DNA of 7,508 nt from Caldifarciminota bacterium (GCA_023132105.1 JAGLYS010000363.1:1-7508); one strand, 5' to 3'. Numbered from the stretch's first letter, positions 1 to 6,475 are shown. The notes: generated by a model not told the origin, from the letters alone. Numbers and translations are program-made.

Positions 1-924
1 GGCGTAATCAATGTAATTACAGGATCTTATAATTCTTTCAATATATTGGGTATAGGACTTGATTCATTGAAAAATATATATGTTGGAATGAAAGATATGA
101 GTAATAAATCCGATGATTCAATCAGAGTAGATATATTTGATAATAATCTCAATTTTCTTTCCACTTATAAATTCCCTATTGCCGGGTATTCATTCGATGT
201 AAATGCAAACGGTGATATATATATATCGGAAGAGGATACCATAGCAAATATATATTATATTTCAAGATATACAAAAAATGGCTTGAATTATGAGAAGGAC
301 ACATCGTTTAGGGTAGAATATGATAATCATTATATTATGTCCTTTGTAACCGATTCACTTAATACGATTTACGGTGTTGAAGATGTAAATAGTACTATAT
401 ATATTAATATTGTTTATCCTGTTTATAATTTCAACAATCAATGGGGTTATTATAAGGGATATTACCGTTATATAGGGAATAATTTCGTCAACGACTTTGT
501 CCGTTCGGGTGATGACCTATTCTATATTGATAATGACCTGCACAAATTACATATTCCTTTTGACAGTAGAAAAGCAAATGCTAAAAAGGATGATTTAAGC
601 AGGGATGGAGAGAAGTTTTCAATAGGTACATTTGTCACATATCCCTCGCCATTTAATCCTTTAATAGAACATTCGAATGTGAGAGCTATTGTCAACAAAG
701 ATGCGATATGCGATGTTTATATACTCGATTTGGCTGGTTATACCGTGAGGAAATTAGAAAATGTCAATCTTTATAGTGGTATCAATGAAATCGAATGGGA
801 TGGAAGAAACACAGGTGGTGATATTTGCAACAATGGTGTTTATACAATAGTAATAAAAGCAAATGCTGGCGATGAATATGTCGAAAAATATACAAAATTA
901 ATGCTTATTAAGGGAGGTGAATAA
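1..924 (+). CDS. Surface/secreted protein with beta-propeller-like repeats and C-terminal FlgD-like Ig domain (5' end missing)
   Basis: The reading frame is open from base 1, so the gene starts upstream and only its last 307 codons are here; the TTG at 46 is not the true start. The first 190 residues carry repeated beta-rich units of the type hydrophobic-D-x-x-G/N-x-IYV (for example LGIGLDSLKNIYVG, FDVNANGDIYIS, FVTDSLNTIYGV), as in NHL/SBBP-like beta-propellers. Residues about 207-307 form a FlgD-like Ig domain: TYPSPFNP, then a DVYILDLAGYTVRKL strand pair, NEIEWDGRNTGG, and NGVYTIVIKA. In FCB-group bacteria this domain is typical at the C terminus of secreted or surface proteins, often type IX secretion cargo. 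The stop codon lies 1 bp before the ATG of the PorV-like gene, so the two are co-transcribed. The ligand or cell-surface role is unknown. I am sure of the FlgD-like domain and less sure of the propeller fold. Confidence 0.85.
   Translation, partial: GVINVITGSYNSFNILGIGLDSLKNIYVGMKDMSNKSDDSIRVDIFDNNLNFLSTYKFPIAGYSFDVNANGDIYISEEDTIANIYYISRYTKNGLNYEKDTSFRVEYDNHYIMSFVTDSLNTIYGVEDVNSTIYINIVYPVYNFNNQWGYYKGYYRYIGNNFVNDFVRSGDDLFYIDNDLHKLHIPFDSRKANAKKDDLSRDGEKFSIGTFVTYPSPFNPLIEHSNVRAIVNKDAICDVYILDLAGYTVRKLENVNLYSGINEIEWDGRNTGGDICNNGVYTIVIKANAGDEYVEKYTKLMLIKGGE
913..920 (+). promoter_or_regulatory. Shine-Dalgarno site that fixes the start of the PorV-like gene
   Basis: GGAGGTGA sits 5 nt before the ATG at 926, the ideal distance. 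An in-frame GTG at 917 lies inside this SD sequence and therefore cannot be the start. The site is inside the last codons of the upstream gene, which suggests translational coupling. Confidence 0.85.
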
Positions 925-925
925 T

Positions 926-1876
926 ATGAAAAAACTAATATTTATCTTAATATTGATGCCTGTTATCTTATACTGTTCTTCCGGTACATATTCTCTTATA
1001 AATGAACTTGGAATAGGTGCTGCATCCGGTGCAATGGGCGATGCATATACATCGATTGAAAGTCCCGTTTCAATATTGTGGAATCCTGCTATGTTATCAG
1101 CCGATAAAAATATTTCTCTTATTTATATGCATGATAAAATTCCTTACGGAGCAAATTATGATGCTTTTGCCGGAGCTGTAAATTTTTCATTACCATTCGA
1201 AAAAGATAAAAACAATGTAATAGGTTGCGGAGCATATATTTTAAGCGAGGAGGGAATTCCAATAACAGAAGCCGGAGAGGATACTATCCCGGGAACCAAT
1301 TTTACCAATATTGTATACAAAGGAACCGCATCATATATATACTCAAGATATGATTTATCACTAAAACGGAGCATTTATGATTTTTCCATCGGTGTAAGAG
1401 GATCATATCTCTATAGTTCCATATATAATATAAAAGGGAAAGGTTTTAGCTGGGGGCTTGGTATGGGATACAAGAAATGTATTCCAAATTATTTAATATC
1501 AAGTGTTGGCATTGGATTATCATACTCGGATGAAGGATTGTTATTTTGGAATAATGAATATACGGATACAATCGACTGTATTTATGGTGCTGGTATTAAT
1601 GTTAGATTACTGAAAAATGTAACCGAATCTATGAATGACGGTATATTGATTTCATTTGATATGAGTCAGGATAATATCAAAATATTCGATCCTGTATATT
1701 CATTCGGTATCGAATGGAAGGTGTTCAGTATTGTTCCCGTTCGTTTCGGATATAAAAACAATTCACTTACTACAGGTCTTGGTTTTTGTACGAAATATAT
1801 TGATATTGATTATGCATTTATAACAAATCCTGTGATTGCGTCAAGCCATAGATTGTCAATTACAGTTAAACTATAG
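926..1876 (+). CDS. PorV/PorQ family outer-membrane beta-barrel protein
   Basis: The 316-residue product opens with a signal peptide (MKK, then a hydrophobic run to about residue 16, then YCSSG). Directly after it comes the family hallmark at about residues 27-56: ELGIGAASGAMGDAYTS, then SPVSILWNPAML. The rest alternates polar and hydrophobic residues in beta-strand pattern with many glycines and tyrosines, ending RLSITVKL, as expected for a barrel of about 14 strands. Length fits the family (about 300-350). In type IX secretion PorV is the outer-membrane shuttle that takes cargo with C-terminal signals from the translocon to the attachment complex; many uncharacterised paralogues exist, so the exact role here is inferred. 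The gene follows a possible cargo protein with 1 bp between stop and start, and precedes a large barrel gene by 7 bp. The cysteine at 17 follows a tyrosine, so a lipoprotein is unlikely. Confidence 0.85.
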   Translation: MKKLIFILILMPVILYCSSGTYSLINELGIGAASGAMGDAYTSIESPVSILWNPAMLSADKNISLIYMHDKIPYGANYDAFAGAVNFSLPFEKDKNNVIGCGAYILSEEGIPITEAGEDTIPGTNFTNIVYKGTASYIYSRYDLSLKRSIYDFSIGVRGSYLYSSIYNIKGKGFSWGLGMGYKKCIPNYLISSVGIGLSYSDEGLLFWNNEYTDTIDCIYGAGINVRLLKNVTESMNDGILISFDMSQDNIKIFDPVYSFGIEWKVFSIVPVRFGYKNNSLTTGLGFCTKYIDIDYAFITNPVIASSHRLSITVKL

Positions 1877-1883
1877 GTGTAAT

Positions 1884-4310
1884 ATGAAAAGAATAACAGT
1901 GTTAATATTGATATTATTCTTGTTAAATATTAACATATATGGAGATGATTCCACATATACCCATTTAAAAGGATATAGTGAATTCCTGTTCAACAAACAA
2001 ACCGTTTCAGGGAATGTATCTGATTACAATTATCAGCCATATTTCAATAGAAATAATAGAAATAATATCTCAATCGATGCGGGACTTGGAAATAACCTGT
2101 ATTTTCATGGAAATGTTATAACGGATGGTATGCCCGGGAATGAAAAACTGTATAAATTTTCATTAAGACATACAATTGGTAAAATTACGATGGGGCAGTT
2201 TAATTCTCAAATACCCGCATTTTCAAATAATGCATTATTAAAAGGGGTAATTGTTGAGAGTGGATATTCGAATCATAGTGCCAAAAGCTACTTTTTTTAT
2301 AACAATATGGATGTGAAAGAGATGAGAATAAAGGGAAATGATACGGAAGGTCCATTTTCACTGGGTTATATTAATATCAAAGAGGGCAGTGAAAAAGTAA
2401 TGTTTATTGATCAACAAAACAGAAGAATCGAGCTTGAAAGAACGAAAGATTATACGATCAATTATATATCGGGGGAGATCAGCTTAAAAAGCAAAATATT
2501 GAAAATAAACGAGGATTTAATAGTATGTTTTCAGATTGAAAGTATCGACAGATATTCGACACTAAATGGAAGTTATAATTTTGATAATGATGTTATAAAT
2601 TTTGGTGTCTCAGGAGGAAAAGAGAACATTCAAGGTGATACAATCAAAGAAAATTCCAATGTCGGTGTTAGCGGAGGATATAAAAATAGATTTGTTAATA
2701 TAGGTAGCAGGTATAATATATCCCTAAGCGACAGCTTATTCCCATCGAATTTGTCGGGGAATATCGATTTTAATAAAAACGGATTTTACTTAAATGCAAA
2801 AGGGATTAAAACTGATGATAATCATACGCTCTTAAGCAGTAATGGTTATAATTCATATCATCTATATTCAGGATTTGACAATGACAGATTGAAAATTGCT
2901 GCCGGATACAATATTTCCAATAAGGATAGTATAGAAACAAAAAATATTTCCGCTGAGTTGGGATATAATATCAAGGAAAATTTTCTATCCTATAACTTCG
3001 AGCGAATCATAAAAGATAATTACAGTGTTAACAAGCATTATCTTAAGGATATATTAAATAGCAAATTATTAATAAGCAATATTTCTTCCGGGCTTGGAGA
3101 TGAGAAAAAAGACACTATTATTAGTAAAATCTATTTTATAGACGGGAGTGTAAAGCTAATCAAGTATGTTAATGCTGAGATGAAAACAGAGAACAAAATA
3201 GAAAATTATAATGAGGTTTATGCGTATTACTATAATCACTTTATTAAAATAGCAAACAGATGGCGGATGATTGGTTTGAATATAGGTTCCGGTTTAATGA
3301 ATGATAATGACGGCAATATAATCTTTTACGGTAATGGGGGCATCGATGGGAACATAAATCAATTATTGGATATGAAAATAAATTTCCAATCGAGAAGAGA
3401 AAACGGAACAATCGATACTATTCTTGTGCCTGTGAATCGTTTACAAGCAAATTCCGTATTGAAATTGAATTTATTTAAATACATTAATATAATTTACAAA
3501 CCTCAGGTTAGATTCGGGATATATAATAGCGATTTGTTTCAGGAATATTATATTAAAAATGGAGGAGAGATAAATTACAGGAATGAATATGTAAGTACGA
3601 ATTTATCATATTTCAAAACATATGACAGATATTGTGAATTAAATAATCTTGAAGATATGAGGAGAAATAATAAAGGGCAGGATATAGGTGCTGTTGTAGG
3701 GTTAAAATTGCTTAAAAATTTATCATTAACATATAATTTTAATGATAACAGGAAGGACGGGCTTTACAATATTATTATTCCTACACAATCGGATACATCA
3801 GGGGACACATTACTTTTGGTGAAAACCGAAAATAGAATAAGGCATAGTTTGGATTTCAAGTATTTAAGAGATAGGTCGAATCTTGATATTAAAATCGGTT
3901 ATGAAAATAACAGTGAAATGCATCAAGATACATTGTATAAAAACTATAAAATGACAGACTTCGAAGGATATATAGGGAGAGAAATTATAGATGGCTTATC
4001 GCTTTCGGCAGGAATTTATGTGAATGGGAAATATGGTTATGACATAGAGATTGAACAGGATAGCGGGTGGAGTTATTCCGTAGGACCTCTGGCGAAAGGT
4101 ATATATAGTGGAAAATACGGTAATGTGTATGTTGATTATAGATACATTCAATCCTATGGTTCTGCGAGAGCGAAGATAAATGAATTTAAACTCGGAGGGA
4201 AGTTGAAGGTAAATGTTTTCGGTATAGGTGTCGATTGTTTTATTAGAAATGGTGTTATACCTTCATATAATGTTAAAAGAATATCAGGGAAGGTCGGGGT
4301 GTATTTTTAA
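1884..4310 (+). CDS. Large outer-membrane beta-barrel protein, 808 residues
   Basis: The start chosen is ATG 1884, preceded by AGGTG at 1875-1879 that overlaps the stop of the PorV-like gene. It gives a clean signal peptide (MKRIT, hydrophobic core, NIYG, then acidic DDS), whereas starting at 1836 would add a non-signal extension inside the previous gene. Residues about 166-202 hold a module with EGSEKVMFIDQQNRRIEL and KDYTINYISGEISLK. From memory, this resembles a motif of large FCB and Gemmatimonadota outer-membrane proteins, including SprA-type ones. From about residue 225 to the end the sequence is a long series of amphipathic beta strands with Asn/Asp-rich turns, ending in GVYF; a C-terminal phenylalanine is the classic BAM recognition residue. 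At 808 residues it is far shorter than SprA (over 2,000), so it is not a full SprA. It may be a transporter, secretion pore or surface scaffold. Specific function not recognised. Confidence 0.8.
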   Translation: MKRITVLILILFLLNINIYGDDSTYTHLKGYSEFLFNKQTVSGNVSDYNYQPYFNRNNRNNISIDAGLGNNLYFHGNVITDGMPGNEKLYKFSLRHTIGKITMGQFNSQIPAFSNNALLKGVIVESGYSNHSAKSYFFYNNMDVKEMRIKGNDTEGPFSLGYINIKEGSEKVMFIDQQNRRIELERTKDYTINYISGEISLKSKILKINEDLIVCFQIESIDRYSTLNGSYNFDNDVINFGVSGGKENIQGDTIKENSNVGVSGGYKNRFVNIGSRYNISLSDSLFPSNLSGNIDFNKNGFYLNAKGIKTDDNHTLLSSNGYNSYHLYSGFDNDRLKIAAGYNISNKDSIETKNISAELGYNIKENFLSYNFERIIKDNYSVNKHYLKDILNSKLLISNISSGLGDEKKDTIISKIYFIDGSVKLIKYVNAEMKTENKIENYNEVYAYYYNHFIKIANRWRMIGLNIGSGLMNDNDGNIIFYGNGGIDGNINQLLDMKINFQSRRENGTIDTILVPVNRLQANSVLKLNLFKYINIIYKPQVRFGIYNSDLFQEYYIKNGGEINYRNEYVSTNLSYFKTYDRYCELNNLEDMRRNNKGQDIGAVVGLKLLKNLSLTYNFNDNRKDGLYNIIIPTQSDTSGDTLLLVKTENRIRHSLDFKYLRDRSNLDIKIGYENNSEMHQDTLYKNYKMTDFEGYIGREIIDGLSLSAGIYVNGKYGYDIEIEQDSGWSYSVGPLAKGIYSGKYGNVYVDYRYIQSYGSARAKINEFKLGGKLKVNVFGIGVDCFIRNGVIPSYNVKRISGKVGVYF

Positions 4311-4372
4311 GTGAGAAGATAGAGGAATTATAGACCCCAGTTTTAGAATCCCTGAAATTATCTTCTTTGCCC

Positions 4373-4401
4373 TTGACATTTATGCCTGATTGCTATACGA
4401 T
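4373..4401 (+). promoter_or_regulatory. Sigma-70-type promoter of the ATPase gene
   Basis: A consensus -35 TTGACA (4373-4378) is followed after exactly 17 bp by TACGAT (4396-4401), 4 of 6 matches to TATAAT including the conserved first two and last bases. The start of transcription would be near 4408, giving a leader of about 45 nt. The -10 box lies inside the left half of a perfect palindrome, so a protein bound there would block RNA polymerase. Seen in the sequence; activity is inferred. Confidence 0.6.
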
Positions 4402-4421
4402 AGTATCGTATAGGATTAGGC
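4384..4421 (+). repeat. Palindrome on the ATPase promoter (operator candidate), with extended hairpin potential
   Basis: The core 4394-4412 is a perfect 9+1+9 inverted repeat, tatacgata-g-tatcgtata. The flanks GCCTGAT (4384-4390) and ATTAGGC (4415-4421) also pair except for one G-T position, so as single strand the 38 nt could form one long hairpin with a bulge near 4392. There is no T-run after it, so it is not a standard terminator for the outer-membrane operon. Position over the -10 box favours an operator for a dimeric DNA-binding protein. Confidence 0.75.
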
Positions 4422-4426
4422 AATTG

Positions 4427-4445
4427 TATGCGATAATGTCGTAAA
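4427..4445 (+). repeat. Degenerate second copy of the promoter palindrome
   Basis: tatgcgata-a-tgtcgtaaa matches the 19-bp core at 4394-4412 in 15 of 19 positions. The centres (4403 and 4436) are 33 bp apart, about three helical turns, so two bound dimers would sit on the same face of the DNA. This copy overlaps the likely SD (AAAGG, 4443-4447) of the ATPase gene, so occupancy or RNA structure could also affect translation. Confidence 0.55.
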
Positions 4446-4453
4446 GGTAGTTT

Positions 4454-5617
4454 ATGGAAATTACAGAAGAATTATTTAGACAAAACCCATGGTGGGAAGA
4501 AGAATATTCCTTTGATTTCAAAGAGAGGGAAATCTATTTTAACATATTAAAAAAGCAACTCAAAAGAAAGGATATCACTTTTATAGTCGGTATCAGAGGG
4601 GTAGGTAAAACAACTATATTTAAAATGCTAATAAAATATTTGTTATCAATTTATTCTCCAAAGAATATTCTCTATATAACATTAGATTCATATAATTTAT
4701 CCGATTACTCCATTCATAATATTATTGAAGCGTATAGAAAAGAGCATAAGCTTAAAAGAAAAGAAAAAACATTTGTGTTCTTAGATGAAATTACATATAA
4801 GAAAGATTTTGCACAAGAATTAAAAAATATATATGATCTGGAAAATATAAAAGTATTTGCAAGTTCATCGTCATCAAAATTAATTAATGATCAAAAAGCA
4901 TATTTAACCGGTAGAGCAAGAACAATTGAAATTTTACCACTCGATTTTAACGAATTTCTGTTATTTAAAAATATTAAAATAGAAAAATCAGAAAGGTATT
5001 TAATCGATAGATATTTTGAAGATTATCTTTATTATGGAGGAATGCCGGAATATGTTCTTACAGAAGATATTAATTATATTTATTCCTTGTTAGATGATAT
5101 AATTTATAAAGATATTGTAGTTATTCATGGATTAAAAGATGTTAGACTTGTAAAAGATTATTTTCAAATACTTATGGAACGCTCAGGTAAACAATTAAGC
5201 CTTAATAAAATTGCAAAGGTTATGAACATTAGTGTAGATACAGCTCGAAGATATTTTAGTTACTTTACAAATGCGTTTCTTATATATCCAATTGAACGTT
5301 GTGGTAAATTAAATGAAAGATTAAGAGCATCTAAAAAGATATATGCAGCTGATATAGGAATAAGGAATATGATTACAGGATTTAGGGATAAAGGTGCAAT
5401 ATTCGAGAATCTTGTGTTTTTAAAGATAAAAGGCAGAAACCCATGTTATGTATATAGAGATGGAATAGAAATAGATTTTAAGGTAGATGATACATTGATA
5501 GAAGTTAAATACAAAATGGAGATGAATGAAAAACAACTGGATTTATTTAACAAATTTAATGCAAAGAAAAAAATACTTATAGATAGTATAGATGACTATC
5601 TACAATTTAAAATATAA
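4454..5617 (+). CDS. AAA_14 / DUF4143 ATP-binding protein
   Basis: A complete 387-residue member of a large family of P-loop ATPases found sporadically in bacteria and archaea. Visible in order: N-terminal NPWWEEE; Walker A GIRGVGKTT (46-54); Walker B TFVFLDEI (106-113); the family's LTGRARTIEILPLDFNEFL segment (151-169); GGMPEYV (195-201); a winged-helix region around 248-280 (SLNKIAKVMNISVDTARRY); YAADIGIRN (297-305); GAIFENLVFLKIKGR (314-328); and a PD-(D/E)xK nuclease-like C terminus with EIDFK (339-343) and LIEVKYK (348-354), where D341, E350 and K352 are the candidate catalytic residues. All key motifs are intact and length is normal. The start has AAAGG 6 nt upstream. The biological role of the family is not established; defence, mobile-element and DNA-maintenance roles have been considered. 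It stands alone with its own promoter, between unrelated operons, so acquisition by transfer is plausible but unproven. Confidence 0.92.
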   Translation: MEITEELFRQNPWWEEEYSFDFKEREIYFNILKKQLKRKDITFIVGIRGVGKTTIFKMLIKYLLSIYSPKNILYITLDSYNLSDYSIHNIIEAYRKEHKLKRKEKTFVFLDEITYKKDFAQELKNIYDLENIKVFASSSSSKLINDQKAYLTGRARTIEILPLDFNEFLLFKNIKIEKSERYLIDRYFEDYLYYGGMPEYVLTEDINYIYSLLDDIIYKDIVVIHGLKDVRLVKDYFQILMERSGKQLSLNKIAKVMNISVDTARRYFSYFTNAFLIYPIERCGKLNERLRASKKIYAADIGIRNMITGFRDKGAIFENLVFLKIKGRNPCYVYRDGIEIDFKVDDTLIEVKYKMEMNEKQLDLFNKFNAKKKILIDSIDDYLQFKI

Positions 5618-5782
5618 TTTGTTTTCTTTTTTCATTAACAAAATTGGTAAAGGGCTTTGAAGAATGAAGAATAAGAATAATAATTCTCATTTTGTTATGA
5701 AATTATCAAATCATATATGTCCAAAACTTTAGAAATACATTTGAAATAGCAATTTTAAAATTATTATTATTGGAATAAAAAA
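5618..5782. other. Convergent intergenic stretch, AT-rich
   Basis: No gene is seen between the ATPase stop and the terminator hairpin. It contains a 9-bp inverted repeat, TAACAAAAT (5636-5644) and ATTTTGTTA (5689-5697), enclosing a smaller AGAAT/ATTCT pair. A long-range, AT-only fold is possible, but nothing shows that it is functional. Confidence 0.4.
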
Positions 5783-5812
5783 AAGGGTTCAAAATATTGA
5801 ACCCTTACTTTT
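5777..5812. terminator. Bidirectional intrinsic terminator between ATPase and DUF4282 genes
   Basis: A perfect 10-bp stem, AAGGGTTCAA (5783-5792) and TTGAACCCTT (5797-5806), has a 4-nt loop. Read leftwards it is followed by eight Ts (A-run 5777-5784 on the + strand), a strong rho-independent terminator for the DUF4282 gene. Read rightwards it is followed by ACTTTT, a weaker tail that could end the ATPase transcript. Confidence 0.88.
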
Positions 5813-5829
5813 GAAATATAAAATTATTT

Positions 5830-6117
5830 CTACTCCTTTCCTTTTAACAATTCGGTATTTTCCGAAATACGGAAAATTACTATTATTATTTCAAGCCATA
5901 CTCTTAAAATAATTACATATATGATAAATATAAGCGGTGAAAAAATAAGTGCAACAATACCTATAACTACAGATTGGCTAAATCCACTTATAATAATTCC
6001 GATTGTAGCAAGCCCGGTTACAATCATTCCTAAAATGTAAATAAATTTAATAATTTTAGTTGTAATAAATTCTGTAAATGAAAAATCAAATAGTTGAGTA
6101 AAAAATCCTTTTTCCAT
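5830..6117 (-). CDS. DUF4282 domain-containing small membrane protein
   Basis: This 95-residue protein has the DUF4282 pattern from end to end: an N-terminal FDFSFTEFITTKIIKFIYILG block (about 10-30), a first membrane helix (about 22-46) with glycines, and a second long hydrophobic segment (about 50-82) containing LIFSPLIFIIYVIILRVWLE and closing with the conserved IFRISENTELL. Length is close to the family's usual size. It is expected in the cytoplasmic membrane; the molecular function of the family is unknown. The start is supported by AAAGGAGG (6124-6131) 6 nt upstream. It is a single-gene unit with its own promoter and a strong terminator just downstream, convergent with the ATPase gene. 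There are no catalytic motifs, so I assign no activity. Confidence 0.88.
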   Translation of the reverse strand: MEKGFFTQLFDFSFTEFITTKIIKFIYILGMIVTGLATIGIIISGFSQSVVIGIVALIFSPLIFIIYVIILRVWLEIIIVIFRISENTELLKGKE

Positions 6118-6146
6118 GTTATTCCTCCTTTCAAGGTAATTACAAT

Positions 6147-6168
6147 TTTTATTATATATATAATAAAA
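6147..6168. repeat. 22-bp perfect AT palindrome over the DUF4282 -10 box
   Basis: Four Ts, ATTATAT, ATATAAT and four As form an uninterrupted palindrome covering the -10 box and probable transcription start of the DUF4282 gene. It consists only of A and T, so it may be compositional; it could also be an operator or a melting-prone start region. Confidence 0.5.
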
Positions 6169-6188
6169 GAAAATAAAGAATTTTACAA
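6160..6188 (-). promoter_or_regulatory. Promoter of the DUF4282 gene
   Basis: On the minus strand TTGTAA (6183-6188) and TATTAT (6160-6165) are separated by exactly 17 bp. Transcription would begin near 6153, leaving a leader of about 35 nt with a good SD. In such AT-rich DNA chance matches are common, but the position and spacing are right. Confidence 0.55.
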
Positions 6189-6220
6189 CTATATAAATAT
6201 AGAGTGTATGTCTTCAAATA

Positions 6221-6327
6221 TAACCAAGAATAACCACGGAGGGAGAGATCCACCACGAATTCTCGAATTTATAACGAATTACACGAATGGAGAGGGAAAT
6301 ATTTTTTGTTTTAATTACACGAATTAG
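6221..6327. repeat. Cluster of TAACCA and CGAATT-type short repeats
   Basis: Two adjacent 10-mers, TAACCAAGAA (6221-6230) and TAACCACGGA (6231-6240), differ at two positions. They are followed by CGAATT words at 6256, 6264 and 6275 and by two exact copies of AATTACACGAAT (6277-6288 and 6313-6324), 36 bp apart. From memory, strings of the kind 'accacgaattacacgaatt' recur between genes in many unrelated bacterial genomes; I could not check this here. Confidence 0.6.
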
Positions 6328-6334
6328 GAGAAAT

Positions 6335-6362
6335 AGACATCAGACGTCAGACACCAGACTTC
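6335..6362. repeat. Four tandem 7-bp repeats, AGACNNC
   Basis: AGACATC, AGACGTC, AGACACC and AGACTTC follow each other without gaps, varying only at positions 5 and 6, and a partial AGCC ends the run. The constant AGAC plus final C in all four units makes chance unlikely. Function unknown. Confidence 0.7.
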
Positions 6363-6389
6363 AGCCGAGAAGGAGAAAGGAATACAATC

Positions 6390-6424
6390 ACCCTCACCTC
6401 AATCCTCTCCCATCAAGGGCGAGG
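6390..6424. repeat. CCCTCACC / CCTCTCCC imperfect hairpin repeat
   Basis: CCTCTCCC (6404-6411) pairs with GGGCGAGG (6417-6424) with one mismatch around a 5-nt loop, preceded by CCCTCACCTC. This looks like the widespread intergenic repeat with 'ccctcacc...cctctccc...gggagagg' layout known to me from many genomes; identity is by recall only. Confidence 0.55.
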
Positions 6425-6430
6425 AAGAAA

Positions 6431-6452
6431 GGGCAGACACATAGGTCTGCCC
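6431..6452. terminator. GC-rich hairpin at the end of the DUF2089 operon (terminator or REP-like palindrome)
   Basis: A perfect 8-bp stem, GGGCAGAC (6431-6438) and GTCTGCCC (6445-6452), has a 6-nt loop. It lies 23 bp past the stop of the SHOCT-like gene and is followed, in that direction, by TTTCTTCC, a weak T-tract. It may therefore terminate the operon, but its sequence also resembles a dispersed GC-rich palindrome seen between genes in many bacteria. Confidence 0.6.
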
Positions 6453-6475
6453 CTGCGAATAAATTATATTTCTAT

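Larger units (their letters stand above)
6118..6475. other. 358-bp gene-free region made of mixed short repeats
   Basis: No credible gene lies here; the open frames that cross it have no family features and run through the repeats. Its right-hand side as far as about 6188 holds the DUF4282 leader and promoter, and the remainder is a series of repeat modules listed separately. G+C rises to 60 of 120 bases over 6331-6450, against about a quarter to a third in the flanking genes. Confidence 0.7.

Noticed and set aside
926..985. Lipoprotein signal in the PorV-like protein (VILYC)
   Set aside because: Tyrosine at the position before cysteine does not fit a lipobox, and the family uses ordinary signal peptides.
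1156..1374. Open frame of 72 codons on the minus strand inside the PorV-like gene
   Set aside because: It lies wholly within a well-supported gene, has no SD and no family features.
4314..4366. AGAAGATA / TATCTTCT inverted repeat after the large barrel gene as a terminator
   Set aside because: The stem is 8 bp and AT-rich with a 37-nt loop and no real T-tract; too weak to call.
6221..6362. CRISPR array
   Set aside because: Repeats are 7-12 bp with no regular spacers and no cas gene nearby.
6118..6475. tRNA or riboswitch in the long gene-free region
   Set aside because: No cloverleaf, no recognised aptamer core; the structure present is explained by short repeats and two simple hairpins.
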